Source: Cryptomeria japonica
Taxonomy: Eukaryota; Streptophyta; Pinopsida; Cupressales; Cupressaceae
Direction of reading: 5' to 3'
NCBI RefSeq assembly: GCF_030272615.1
Contig: NC_081405.1
Location: 571,438,252 to 571,502,251, forward strand
DNA: 64,000 nucleotides
Part shown: piece by piece, positions 21,720 to 32,985 of the stretch
How positions within the stretch are numbered: the first letter of the stretch is position 1
How the letters are laid out: the number at the start of each line of letters is the position of its first letter
Program-made: the position numbers and the translations under genes
The notes under the pieces: model-generated
Database searches by the model: none
Seen by the model: the letters and a program-made list of their open reading frames with translations, nothing else
What the model was told of the DNA's origin: nothing

Positions 21720-22711
21720 GGGTGAACTCACAATACTGGTTCCCACTTTTTGACCAACTTTGACACTTAGATGAACATTTTGCAAAAAACCTTCACTTTT
21801 CGACACCTATAACTTTTAAATCATTAAGAATTTGAAGATGATGTAAAGTAGTGATTTGTAACATCCTTTTTGTAGATTCTAAATATATTTTTTTCAAATT
21901 TTTTTGAATAAAATTTTATTGATTTTTCAATCTCCCTCAAAAGTAGTTTTTTACAGGAAACAACATTTTTTAAGAGTGATGTGCATCCCGAAATGTATAA
22001 ATTTTTTTCTATAAATGATAAAAACTTATCTCTTTTAAATTTTGGTTTGTAACATCAATACCCAAGGCATGCAGTTGGTTTGATAGTGATATGTTGAATA
22101 TTTTTTATTTAATTAAGTTTTGAAGTCTGACTAATTATAATTTAGATATAGGTGTACGTTTGAACACATAACTTGCTCTATATATATCAAAATTAAGTTT
22201 TATTTTTTTTGTTAGAAAGAAGACATCAATACCTAGGGCATGGATATTTTTCAGAATTTTTTTGAATTAGTTTGCTATTTTTCCCAATGCATTGAACAAA
22301 GAAGTTCATGTTCGGTGAAAAACCTACATTCATAAAAAATAAAATAAAAATATATTAATAAACTTAAATATATTAAAAATTATACTATTTGGAAAGCTTA
22401 TAATAAGGACTAAATCCTCAAGAAAACAAAACTTCTAAATGAATTCATTTGATCCCTCAAAAGCTAATGTAAAATTGGTTTTTTATCAGCATTTGATAGA
22501 TGCAAAGGAGACTCCATTGCAAGTATGATTTAGAAGTAAAGAGGTTCTATCCAAGAAATTTTGATCTAAGAGCCTTTGATCTAACTATCTTCAATAAACT
22601 ACTTCAAATGGGACCTCTTAAAGCTTAAATAATTATATTTTCCAAAAAATGTATGATTTCAGCAAAAATCAGGATGTACCAAAAAGTGGGAACCATCTTT
22701 GTGAGTTCACC
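21720..22711. mobile_element. 992-bp terminal-inverted-repeat element inside the minisatellite
   Basis: Left end GGGTGAACTCACAATACTGG TTCCCACTTTTTG; the right end read backwards is GGGTGAACTCACAAAGATGG TTCCCACTTTTTG: 33-bp terminal inverted repeats with three mismatches by eye. Minisatellite lies on both sides, which marks the boundaries. TGTT directly precedes and follows the element, a possible 4-bp target duplication. The interior is AT-rich and has no ORF, so it is non-autonomous; superfamily not assigned. Confidence 0.8.
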
Positions 22712-23169
22712 CTGTTGTCCTTAGGGGTCATATGGTATCCCGTGACCCCTTAGGACACCATATGACCCCTTAGGTGTTTTTATGGGCCATATTATGTTCT
22801 AAGGGGTCATATTATGTCATATGAACCCTTAGGACACCATATAACTGCTTGTGTGTCGTAGAGGTTATATTGTGTCCTAAGGGGTCATACAGTGTACTAT
22901 GACCCCTTAGAACACCATATGACCCCTTATTATTGTTATGGGTCATAATGTGTCCTTAGGGGTCATATTGTATCCTATGACCCCTTAAGACACCATATGG
23001 TATCATTATGGGTTGTATGGTGTACACCATATGACACCTTAGGTGTTGAATTTTGTAAGCAGTATTAGCACTTCTTTTTATATTATAATAATGGTTCATC
23101 TTGCCACCTTCAGACATCATATGACCCCTTATGAAATCATATGCTCCTAAAGGGTCATGTGGTGTCCTA

Positions 23170-23172
<3 letters not shown>

Positions 23173-23232
<60 letters not shown>

Positions 23233-23300
23233 GAAGGGAGTGAGGGAGGGAGGAAGAGAGAGGGGAATAAAAAAGGGAGGGAGGGAGATAGGGGGAGAGG
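23173..23300. repeat. GA microsatellite and purine-rich tract
   Basis: About 57 bp of nearly pure GA followed by about 70 bp of G/A-only degenerate repeat. A second GA run is at about 23561-23588. Confidence 0.95.
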
Positions 23301-23561
23301 AAGAGATGTCTCATGATGTCGTTAAGGGTTACATGGGGCCCTATTTGATCCACATATATGTTACAACACCATATGACCCCTTAAGACACCATATGACCCC
23401 TTAAGATATCATACATGGTTTGAAGGGGTCATATGGCATCATTGGGGGTCATGTAGGGTCATAATGGGGCTTCACATGTGTTAGAACATCATATGGTCTT
23501 AAGGGGTCATATGTGTGCTAAGGGACCTTACATATTGTCATTAGGTGTTATGTGTGGTCCT

Positions 23562-23592
<31 letters not shown>

Positions 23593-23635
23593 ATAAGATA
23601 TCAAAAGATAATAAATATCAATATACATGTACATG

Positions 23636-23637
<2 letters not shown>

Positions 23638-23688
<51 letters not shown>

Positions 23689-23830
23689 TATAAACATGCA
23701 CATATGTTTACATACGTCATACACATTATATACATATACATACATATGTGTGTGTGTATATATATACATATATGCATACAATATCTACATAAATACATAT
23801 TATACATATACATATATGTATGCACAAACA
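23638..23830. repeat. CA microsatellite and TA/CA-rich tract
   Basis: About 45 bp of pure CA (23638-23683) followed by mixed ATACATAT-type simple sequence up to about 23830. The tract alternates purine and pyrimidine throughout. Confidence 0.93.
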
Positions 23831-23883
23831 CATTTTAAACATACACGTTAATTTCTTTATGTTAGATTATCACAGGAGGAACT

Positions 23884-24020
23884 GCGTACGCAGTATTTTA
23901 TCCTTACATCCGCGTATGCGGTGCTTATTCAGAAGAAACCTCGTATGCAATTCTTATTCAGAAGGAAACTTGTATGTGGTTCTTATTAAAAAGAAAGCAT
24001 GTACGCGTTCTTGTCTATTT
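23884..24020. repeat. Degenerate tandem repeat, about 30-bp unit, five copies
   Basis: Successive units start at GCGTACGCAG, CGCGTATGCGG, CGTATGCAATTCTTATTCAG, GTATGTGGTTCTTATT and GTACGCGTTCTTGTC. The CG-containing core CGTATGCGG decays to TGTATGTGG in later units. Confidence 0.65.
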
Positions 24021-24399
24021 AGGCTTGTGAATAGGCTTAGATGACAAAGTTAGGGTTTGTAAGTTTGATTTCCCTCCATTTCCCTCCTTTTTGACATGGT
24101 TTTCTTTATGAACTTGGTTTTTCTTAACTTTGCCATCATCATGTTTACACTTCATCAAGTGGGTATTTCTAAAATTTCCACCATATTTTCACCCATCTTC
24201 TGAGCTTTCTAACCATATATTTTATAACAAATTTGAACACCAATAACATATTATTATTGAATTTCTTTTACTAGTGTCTCCATAGTTCTCAGAGACATAT
24301 GTGTACCATTTTTATAATAACTTTTGATCTACTTATCCAAATTTTAAAAACTTTATATATTATTGTAGTTCACTTGATTCTTTACATTTTATTTTTTTT

Positions 24400-24845
24400 A
24401 AATTGCTTTTTTGATTATTTTGGTGCAAGTTATGCTTCGTGCATAAATAGGTACCTGATTTTTAGGATGTGCTTGACTGGAAAAATCATTTACCCAACAA
24501 AAAAATACACAATTTCTAGTGCTCAATTTTCACTATCTTTCTGCTAAAACATTTGTCAAAATACTAAATCTAACTATGACACTATGTTATGTTTTTTAGA
24601 AAAAATCAGGGTCTATTTTTCGTGCACGAAGGATTTGACCCCCTTAATATTATCCATTTTTATAACAAATTAGTAGTTTAGAAACTAGATTCAAAGTACT
24701 ACAAACTTTGTTCTTTGAGTATATACATATCGTGAGTGGATGACTCTCAACTTTCTCCTCCAAGTTTAGGTTTCCCTGATTTTAGAAAGAAAAAAAAGTG
24801 TCCACTTATACCCCCTTTTTGCACACCATCTTGGTGCACTTACCC
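24400..24845 (+). repeat. Dispersed repeat, inverted relative to 63506-64000
   Basis: Matches the reverse complement of the window end over more than 400 bp. Shared blocks include GATTATTTTG(G/A)TGCAAGTTAT, ATACTAAATCTAA, GTAGTTTAGAAACTAGATTC and CCACTTATACCCCC. It ends in CACCATCTTGGTGCACTTACCC at 24845, resembling the end of the 992-bp element (ACCATCTTTGTGAGTTCACCC), so both may belong to one transposon superfamily. No coding content; the other end is not identified. Confidence 0.7.
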
Positions 24846-25605
24846 ACCAATCATATCATGTCACATCAACACACCAATAAAGATGACTTAGTGCACAACT
24901 ATGGTCTTTTTTCTTTTCGAGGCAATTTTGGATGTACATTAACAAAATAGGCATGTGATGCGACATCATATTTGACCATGTGGACTTAAAACTGATTTAT
25001 TAAGTAGGGGACTTGACAAGTAAGCAATTATACAAAATTCAAAAAAATATTAAAATACTTAGGATAGATTTTGGGAGGTACAAACATAGCCCTCACCACC
25101 ATTGGGCCCTCTCCGTTAGTCTTTATCTTGCAAGTATTATTTATTTTTGTGCATATTATTTTATTTTATTTGTTTGTCACATATGGACATTATAAATTTG
25201 AAATTCAAACAAAGAAATATTTTTTTTTTAATATTGAGTTCTAAAATAATTTTATTGTTGAAGGAGTTCAATAGATTATCTTCTTGTATTTATGGAGAGT
25301 CCGATGTAAAGCAGTTTTTAAAAACCATAATGATCTCAAAGAATTTGTAATTCTAAAACTTTACTCTGGCATATTTTATTGGCATACTTATCTCTTTTCT
25401 CAATTGTAAGTGGTTTCTAGGAAGAACTTAAAGATGAAAATTCAAATTGACAATATCAAATGTCAATTTGATCAACTACTCAAAAATAAGAAGATCTACG
25501 TTGCTCAAGGTCTTAGATCTCTTCTCCAAAATGATTGGTGTTCCTCCTTTATGTTGAGTTAATCTTGTCTTCTTGAGACTATTGTTTATCTACTACAACT
25601 CTATG
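24846..25605. other. No recognisable gene
   Basis: AT-rich flank of the retrotransposon. No gene or named repeat is supported. Confidence 0.4.
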
Positions 25606-27088
25606 TGTATGCGGGAAAAGTGGGCTGATAAAACTAAATATGTGAATATATTGTTAGAAACTAGTCCACACACACACACAGGACTTCTTGGTGCAAGCTA
25701 TGGAGTAATAACGTATTACTCAGCTTCCCAAGGTGGGTCCCATGGTTCTCTATCTCACAATGTCCCTCAAACCAATGTTTTTGCTCTCAGGTCACTGAGC
25801 AAAATGGTTTAGGGATGGCAAATGCGAGAATGAGGGATGCTTTGATTGATTTTAGAATGAGATGTATTCGAAGCTATGCCGGATTCTAGAAATGCAATAA
25901 ACTAGATGATAAGATGACAAGGTTAGTATGAATACTATTCTAACATGATATATTTAGTCTATGATTGAGCTAAAATGATAAAGAAAATACTCTAAACATG
26001 CATATTTAGTCTAATTCCTGTTAAAAGAGAAGCTAAATGATGATCATAAAATGATATGAAAGCTTGAAAGAATTTGAGCATAAGTGTAATGCTTCAAATT
26101 TGAAGGATTCTATATATGAAATGGAGGAATGAGAGCTCTATTTATAGCAAAAATAGGGCAATGGATGGCCAGGATTGAATGGTTTAATCAAGGGTTGAGT
26201 TTGAAAGTTGGGGATCCATGTGCATGATTTGCACCAATGAAATGATGACAAGTGTCAACATAAGACTGGTTTGAGAGAAGGGGTTGAAGGCATTCAATAC
26301 CTGAGAAGACCTCATGGTTATCTAGAGGCTAAGGGTCAAGTCTAAATTAAGATTACCCACTGGATTAAGAGTTAATCTAAGGATAAACCTTTGTGCAAAT
26401 GATTAAGAGATAATCATGGTCAAAGCATTAAAGGCCTGATGAGACCTTTGGGTTGGGTAGAGGTTGAGTCAAAACAAATGTTTTAACCATGTAGGAGGGT
26501 TTGAGTTAACCATTAATGGCTTTTGGAGTCTTTGGGGATTAAGTGGTTGAAGGTTGAAAGCCTTCAATGGTTATCAAAGACTTTGAGGAATTTAGTGGTT
26601 GAAGGTTGAAAGCCTTTAATGGTTATCAAAGACTTTGAGGGTTTGAGAAGTGACTTCCCTTTGCTTAGGGATGTGACAAAGTTTAGAGGAGGGGTTAGGT
26701 TAATTAGAAGTGTTTAGAAGATTCTAGAAGGGATTAGAAAGGGGTTTGGGAAGGCAAGTGGGAGGTGGAGGGATAATAGGATTTAATTGAAATAAAGTAA
26801 TTTAATTCAATTTGGTTGCAATTTGGGGAAATTAAATAAATTAGATTTATTTAATTTAGGATAACTATTTAATTAAATTTGAATTTAATTAAAAGTGGAT
26901 AGGGGGGATTTAAATGAATAAAATGATTTATTCATTAAATGGATATAGTGAATTTTATTTAAATAAATTGAGTAATTTACTTAATTAAATAGAGGAATGT
27001 GGATAATTTAATTAAATTGGATTTAATTAAATAGAGAAATGAACATAAAATATTCATTTAGGAATATGGTCATTTTTATACGTCTACA
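25606..27088 (-). repeat. 3' LTR (complete, 1,483 bp)
   Basis: On the plus strand it runs from TGTATGCGGG to CGTCTACA, giving TGTA...TACA ends. On the minus strand a TATA box (TATAAATAG, 26146-26138) predicts transcription start near 26108. A 52-bp unit is doubled in U3 at 26542-26593 and 26594-26640 (GTGGTTGAAGGTTGAAAGCC), which could be an enhancer-like repeat. U3 is therefore about 27088-26109, and R-U5 about 26108-25606. Confidence 0.9.
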
Positions 27089-27102
27089 TTTTGCCCCTCT
27101 TT
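27089..27102 (-). other. Polypurine tract
   Basis: Minus strand AAAGAGGGGCAAAA directly before the LTR start TGTAGACG. This is the expected plus-strand DNA primer site. Confidence 0.85.
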
Positions 27103-27446
27103 GAAGTGACGTGTGTGCACATGTTATTTCAAAGAAAATGATGTTTTATCATGATTTATGATCAAATGCAATTTTTGTGTCGCTCTTTTGATTTGCAAGT
27201 CGTGCCCCAGATTTGATGTGATGTCCCAGATTCGATATTTGATGGTGATGCCCCCTCAGGAGATGAATCAATATTTTGAAAAAAATTTGATTTAATTTGA
27301 TGAGTTGTGTATGATGTGTATGATTTTGTGCATGTGAAAAGTGTGCAAATTGATTCATCTCCCGATAAGTTACAAATGTTATGATATAGGGGAGACCGCG
27401 ACCATATTACAGGTCCATTTGGCTAACCCTAATTTCATTTTCCTCC

Positions 27447-27571
27447 TATAAAAGGGGAAAAGGGCTTGATTTAGATTCATTTGTGCTTTGTTGACTTTGG
27501 AGAAAGAGAATTTGCTCTGGAGAGAAAATGCCTATTCCTTATCATAGACACCGATTCGAGCGCGTTCGGAG
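27447..27571 (+). promoter_or_regulatory. TATA box and possible first exon of the antisense PMD gene
   Basis: TATAAAAGG at 27447-27455 on the plus strand is followed 73 bp later by an ATG at 27528 in good context (GAGAAAATGCC), encoding MPIPYHRHRFERVRR and then a GTTTTT donor-like site at 27572. The PMD reading frame opens at an acceptor-like GTGGACAG at 28097-28104. Simple joining of these two sites does not keep the PMD frame, so either another junction is used or an indel has occurred. This reads as an independent transcription unit opposite to the element. Confidence 0.5.
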
Positions 27572-27782
27572 GTTTTTAGCACATTGAATAACTGTTTTAG
27601 TGCATCTGAAAAAAAATTTGCAGGATGGGCCAATTTGAAAATTTGTTGTGCTTTGCCTATCGTGATGTGATGGATTTATCCAATATGAATGTTTGTATAA
27701 CTTGTTTTGATTTGCGATTTTCCAAGTTATGTATAGATATGAAATGTGTTGTGTTGATCAGAATATGATTTATTTGCGTGTT

Positions 27783-27985
27783 CTGTGTCAAGTTCAATGT
27801 GTGTGAAGCCTGAGTTGTGTTACAAGCCGATATGGGTTGGAAACTTGAGTTGTTTTACAAGCTGATATGGGTGGGAAACTTGAGTTGTTTTACAAGTTTA
27901 TGTGATTGTGGAGACTTGAGTTGTGTTACAAGTTTTGATATGGTTTTTGAGAACTTGAGTTGTTTTACAAGTTGATATGAAATGA
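27783..27985. repeat. Tandem repeat, about 40-bp unit, five degenerate copies
   Basis: Units of the form ACTTGAGTTGTTTTACAAG followed by CTGATATGGGTGGGAA. They lie in the presumed intron of the antisense PMD unit. Confidence 0.75.
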
Positions 27986-28104
27986 TAGGATTTTGAACTT
28001 TGATAGAGATGAGCAAATTGTTTCATGTTGTTGATGTAAGTTTGATTTTGATATCTTTGTTTTGATGTGGAAACTGATATTGGATTCGTTTTGCTTGTGG
28101 ACAG

Positions 28105-29476
28105 GAGCAATTGGGTGTGGTACAGTCGCGGGAGAGATTTCCTAGACTGTGGACATTGATACCGCGGTTGTCGCAGGCGGATTTGGATATTATTGAGAGA
28201 TGTGGATTGACCTCTCTCCTGGATATGCCTCAGTTCACTATGAACCGGGGGCTTTTGACAGCTTTGGCAGAGAGGTGGCATAGCGACACCAACACCTTCC
28301 ATTTTGCCATTGGAGAGATGACAGTCACACCTGAGGACTGTTACCGGATTCTGCGCATTCCTGTGGAAGGTGCACTACTACCATACGAGCAGTCAGAGGA
28401 GGGTGGCACAGAGGCACTGCACTGGATTTTCCAGGATGATACAGTCTGTGGCTACGAGATTCCATGGCAGGAGTTTCTAGATTTGGATTATGCACCGCTG
28501 CCATCCGTTCTAGCAGGGTTTCATTGGGGGATTCTTTTGTCCTGATCGCAGGTCAAAGGGATTCTCGGTGGGATGGGGGTTAGTTTTGGAGGAGATGGTC
28601 ACACGGGGCTGGAGGTTTGCATGGGGGTCAGCTATGTTGGCTCATCTATACAGGAGTCTGCATGAGGTAGTATACCTTGGTTACGACAGTTTGTCAGCTG
28701 GCATGACTTTGTTACAGGTATGGTGTTGGGAGCATATTCCAGCAGTGAGACCATTAGCAGATAGGGACAGGCCCGTAGGTGCAGCATATGCCTACGGATA
28801 CAGAGGTCTAGTTGTCCAGCGTAAGCTGGGCAAACTAAAGCATTGGAGGAGGGTTTTTGACAATATAGATACGGTCACCTGGCGACCGTATACAGGATGT
28901 GAGGTGTGGGCTGAGGATGGGCTGGAGATGCCCTTTATTTTCATGACCAGATACTTGATTGGGAGGACCCCATTTGTGATTAAGCGGTTTGTGGTGACCC
29001 GAGTTTTGAGGCAGTTCGGGTGCCAGCAGGGTATTCCTCAGGGAGCGTGCCTTTATGCACGGCGGCAGCAGGATGTGGCCGATTGGGGGCCGACTATTGA
29101 TAGTGTCGTGGTAGTGGAGGAGTTTGTGGGGTTGGCCGGGCAGATATGGGACTATGCCCCGGAGATTTAAGTTGCGGGGATGATAGATGAGTTTGCTCGA
29201 TTGTTTGCTGTGCGGGCGGTGGCCAGGATATCTGATCCTAAGGAGATGAGGCCAGCATTTGACTCAAATGAGGAGGAGGGAGATGGGGGAGATGATGGAG
29301 ATGATGGGGAGGATGGAGGAGGAGGAGGAGTTAGAGGAGCCAGAGGGAGGCGGGGAGGTATAGTGAGGAGAGGAGATAGAGGTGTGGATCGAGCAGTTAG
29401 ACAGGGGAGGATAGACAGGGGAGAGGTGGATTGGCTATCGAAGCCAAGGGAGAGGGGAGAGTGGGGGAGGTGCTAG
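28105..29476 (+). pseudogene. Plant mobile domain (PMD) protein, antisense ORF of the retrotransposon
   Basis: The plus strand encodes a PMD protein (MAIN/MAIL-like family; the domain is known both in host genes and in transposons). Segment 1 (28105-28545) has LDIIERCGLTSLLDMPQF, LLTALAERWHSDTNTFHF and GEMTVTPEDCYRILRIPVEG. A frame change near 28545-28568 leads to segment 2 (28568-29170) with WAxAML-type GSAMLAHLYRSLHEV and LLQVWCWEHIP, typical of the second half of PMD. A TAA at 29168-29170 follows, after which the same frame continues in an aspartate/glycine-rich then arginine-rich tail to 29476. One shift and one stop make it a pseudogene here. It runs opposite to gag-pol and is GC-richer than its surroundings. 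Confidence 0.85.
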
Positions 29477-30130
29477 CTGCGGTGGGGGGTGATGATGAGA
29501 ATAGTCGACCAGCTCAGAGGAGGAGGACGGATGCACTCCCACCTCCAGTACCGAGGACAGGCTGAGTGGGAGGGGTTCCTCCAACACAAGTACCACTACG
29601 GGTTCGAGTCCCAGGTCATATGGAGGATGCTCAGATCCAGACTTTACATATTACTGTGCAGCAGTTGCAGGCATAGATTTTGACTTATCAGCGACAGATT
29701 GCTCAGTTGACCACTGAGCAAGATACCGAGATAGAGCGGCGAGGAAAAGCAAAGGAGGTGGTGGCTAGCATGCAGAAAGTAATGGCGGGTGGTCCCATGA
29801 GAGACACCCTGAGAGAGCTGGCACTGAGAGCCTAGGAGGCAGAGTATTACAGGCGGCATTATGAGGCAGCAGTACCCCAGGACTGACGAGTACAGAGTTT
29901 TGCACAGTCGAGATCCAGCCGATCTCGAGCTACTGGGTCACGGTCTGAGAGTCGAGGTGTTACGGGGCCACCGAGACAGGACCCTCCTAGAGATCCAAGG
30001 GTGGGTGCATAAGGAGCGAGACCATCTCCATCAGGGGATAGTCATACTTGAGAGACATGGTCTCCGTTGTATTTTTGAACAATTGTTATTCTTTGTACTA
30101 GACACAGTGTTTGGACACATTTTGTAGATT
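29477..30130 (+). pseudogene. Decayed continuation of the PMD ORF
   Basis: Coding-like, GC-rich sequence in changing frames continues the tail: RRRTDALPPPVPRTG-like proline-rich text near 29520, a glutamine-rich stretch near 29650-29720 (HITVQQLQA, QRQIAQLTTEQD) suggesting a coiled coil, and arginine-rich text to about 30050. The style fits the C-terminal coiled-coil region of transposon-borne PMD proteins, but several indels or stops interrupt it. Confidence 0.45.
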
Positions 30131-30142
30131 TTGATCATTTTT

Positions 30143-30144
<2 letters not shown>

Positions 30145-30206
<62 letters not shown>
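30145..30206. repeat. TA microsatellite
   Basis: About 62 bp of pure TA in the 3' part of the retrotransposon. Confidence 0.97.
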
Positions 30207-30207
<1 letters not shown>

Positions 30208-30394
30208 GGCACTATTTTTGATCATGTGATGTGTTGATATGGATGCATTTTATGTGGGTTATTTTATGTGATGATGCAATGCTTAAATATATGACGTAAT
30301 GTATGATGCAAGATGTATGCTTTTATATGCAGTGAGATGTATCTTGAAAATGAGATGTATGATTTGATATGCAGGATGTATGAATTGAATTATG

Positions 30395-30530
30395 GTTCAA
30401 ATGATATGCAGTTAATGTGAAATGGTATGTAATGATGTTAAAATGATATGCAATTAATGATGTAAAATGATATGCAACTAATTGTAAAATGATATGCCAC
30501 TAATTGTAAAATGATATGCAACTATGTTTT
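30395..30530. repeat. Tandem repeats of AAATGATATGCAACTAATTGT
   Basis: About five units of 20-22 bp with core ATGATATGCAA. Further downstream a block GGTATAATTGAACCA is repeated at about 30650 and 30723. Both lie in the non-coding 3' part of the retrotransposon. Confidence 0.8.
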
Positions 30531-31629
30531 TGGTAGCATCCTCATTCTGCATTTACCATCCGATATAACCATTTGTTTGCTTTCTTTGTAAATATCATCA
30601 TTGAGCATTGATTTGTTTAGGATATGTTGAAAATTTATACAAGCATAATGGTATAATTGAACCATAATGACCTGAGAAAAATTTACATGATGTTTGATTT
30701 TGCAAGATAGCACAAGCGTCAAGGTATAATTGAACCAGGACGACCTGAGTGCGTATTGTGTAAACAGACAAGATTAGATCATTTATATACGTGAAGCGGA
30801 ATTAGGCCTTCAGTGATATTCGATGTATCACGTCTTGAGGCAAGGATTCACACAATACAAGTGATCGCCTCCCAGACAGAAGACTAAGAAAATATTGGAA
30901 GTTCCCCTTGAGCTCTAACTGTGAAGCATTTAGTGAGACAAGGAAGAGAATCCAAACATTCAAAAAGTTCAAAATGCAAAACTAGCTAAAATTTTATGCT
31001 ATAGTGCAACATTCACTACTTCAGAAAATCATCCATCCTTGGTATCTTTGTGATTTGTTTTGTTTTTGTTTTTGTGATGAAGCGTAGTTTTTTGGTTTTT
31101 GTGGTTTGTTGGATGTCCTGTTTTTGAGTTTTGCATCTAGTCTTGATGTTTTGAATGCTTGCAATATTGATACAATTTACATGCCCCTAGCTGAGTGTGC
31201 CTCTTGATGTGAATATATATAGTGATTCCAAGCCATGGTGGATTAGTGGTAAGAGGATATATATAGACAAATCAGGATAGTGACCACGCTAAGTATGTCC
31301 TGAATGGATATTTGCTAAGTGTCGGGCGATGGCCGATAGTGTTTGTATGGATAAAATGGCATGGAAATAGATAGAGGAGCCGTTCTTTCACAAGAGTGCC
31401 TGTTTACCAAGTTTTCACCATTTGTTTTTATTTGTACTCTCTATTTTTGCTTTTTCTGAATTTTTTTGATTTTTTTGCTTATTTTGGCTTTTTTCGTGCA
31501 CTAGGCCACTTAAGTATAGTACCTTTTCAGATGGATGCTGTTAGTTGGTTCATCAAGCATATCTCCTTGAAAATTTGTTAGCTGATAGGCACCTGATCCA
31601 TAAACTGATATGATAACATAGGGACCCAA
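30531..31629. other. Retrotransposon 3' untranslated region
   Basis: Between the integrase end and the PMD tail. Only short repeats are visible; no gene. Confidence 0.5.
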
Positions 31630-32985
31630 CTATTTAGGCTCAAATTTCCCTTTCTTTTCTCGATCTTGCTGATTTCTTGGATTTTCTTTAAGGACTAGGT
31701 CACCAACCTTAAAGTTGCGGGGGATGACTTTATGATTGTAGCTCCTGTACATGCGTTGCTGATATGCTTTGAGATGAGTATAAGCATGCTGACGTCTTTC
31801 ATCTAAGAGTTCAAGTTCTTGCAGTCGGTTAACGTGATACTCTTCATTTGGGATTAATCCTTTCAAAGAGACTCTGAGAGATGGGATTTCTACCTCCAGG
31901 GGTAAAATGGCTTCTGATCCATATACCAATGAGTATGGTGTTGCTCCTGTAGGTGTGCGGATGCTAGTTTTGTATGCCCAAAGTGCTGGATTGAGTTGTA
32001 CATGCCAATCTTTTCCGGCATCATTTACTGTTTTCTTGAGGATTTTTAGTATCGTTTTGTTAGATGCTTCCGCTTGACCATTGCCCTGTGGGTAATATGG
32101 TGTAGAGAACCTATGTTGGATTTTGAATTTTTCACATAGTTCCTGTACATCTTGGTTTTTGAAAGGTCGTCCATTATCTATGATGATTGAACTTGGAATA
32201 CCATATCTGTAGATCAGATAATTTAGGATAAAAGAGGCAATTTGTTTCCCAGTAACTGTGGTCATGGGAACTGCTTCTATCCATTTGGTAAAGTACTCCG
32301 TTGCTGTTATAATGAACTTGTGTCCATTTGAAGATGACGGATGAATTTTGCCAACTAAATCTAGTCCCCACTGACAAAAGGGCCATGATGTTGTAAAGGG
32401 TTGTAGTTCTTGTGCTGGTGCATGTATCAGATTGCCATGGATCTGGCATTTAGGACATTTCTTGGCGAAATGATATGAGTCTTTTTCCATTGTAGGCCAG
32501 TAGTATCCCATCCGTAGAAGCTTTTTAGCAAGAGTAGTACCACTTGAATGTGTGCCACAAATACCTTCGTAAAGCTCGTGTAAAGCAGAATCAGAATCAT
32601 TACGATCAAGGCAACGAAGAAGAGTACCATCGAGACCTCGACGATACAAAGTATCAACGGTAAGGGTGTAATGGGCAGCTTGTCGGATAAAGTTACATTT
32701 TTGGTTACGAGATTGGTCAATGGGTAAGATATTGTGTTTGAGGTAGTCGTATATTGGTCCATACAACAGAGACTCTGAACCAGTCAAGGCATAGATAACC
32801 TGGGATTCAAAATGGTCATAGGCGGGGGAGAACAATTGTTCTACTAGGAACTCATAACGATTCTGTTGCTCTGGAATTTTTAGTAATGAAACGATAGTAG
32901 CCATTGCATCGGCTGCTTTGTTGTTCAACCTTGGTATTTGCTCGAAGGTGATGTGCACAAAATACTGTTTGAAGTCATCCACCAT
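31630..32985 (-). pseudogene. pol: second RNase H tail and integrase
   Basis: A 451-codon open stretch. It contains a zinc-binding HHCC region (HELYEGICGTH ... CPKCQIHG) and the integrase core with the DDE triad: D in WGLDLVG, D in IIIDNGRPF and E in GNGQAEASNKT. It then has the basic C-terminal region and VGDLVLKENP. It inserts element DNA into the genome in the living relatives. The frame is ended by TAG at 31630-31632 (expected Trp) and is separated from the upstream RNase H frame by a TGA at 32986-32988. Confidence 0.92.

Larger units (their letters stand above)
21313..23560. repeat. Minisatellite of GACCCCTTAGGACACCATATG units on both strands
   Basis: A field of degenerate units such as GACCCCTTAGGACACCATAT and its reverse complement ATATGGTGTCCTAAGGGGTC, alternating so that neighbouring units can pair as hairpins. 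A block at about 21315-21455 (TTTTTATATTGTAATAATG through CTCCTAAAGGGTCATGTGG to a GA run) recurs at about 23072-23190, so part of the field was duplicated. The field is interrupted by the element at 21720-22711. Confidence 0.85.

Noticed and set aside
23131-23850. ORFs made of RE, THTH or LSLS repeats
   Set aside because: They are translations of GA and CA microsatellites.
27898-28302. 134-codon minus-strand ORF opposite the PMD frame
   Set aside because: It is the reverse of the PMD coding region and tandem repeat; composition and lack of motifs mark it as a shadow.
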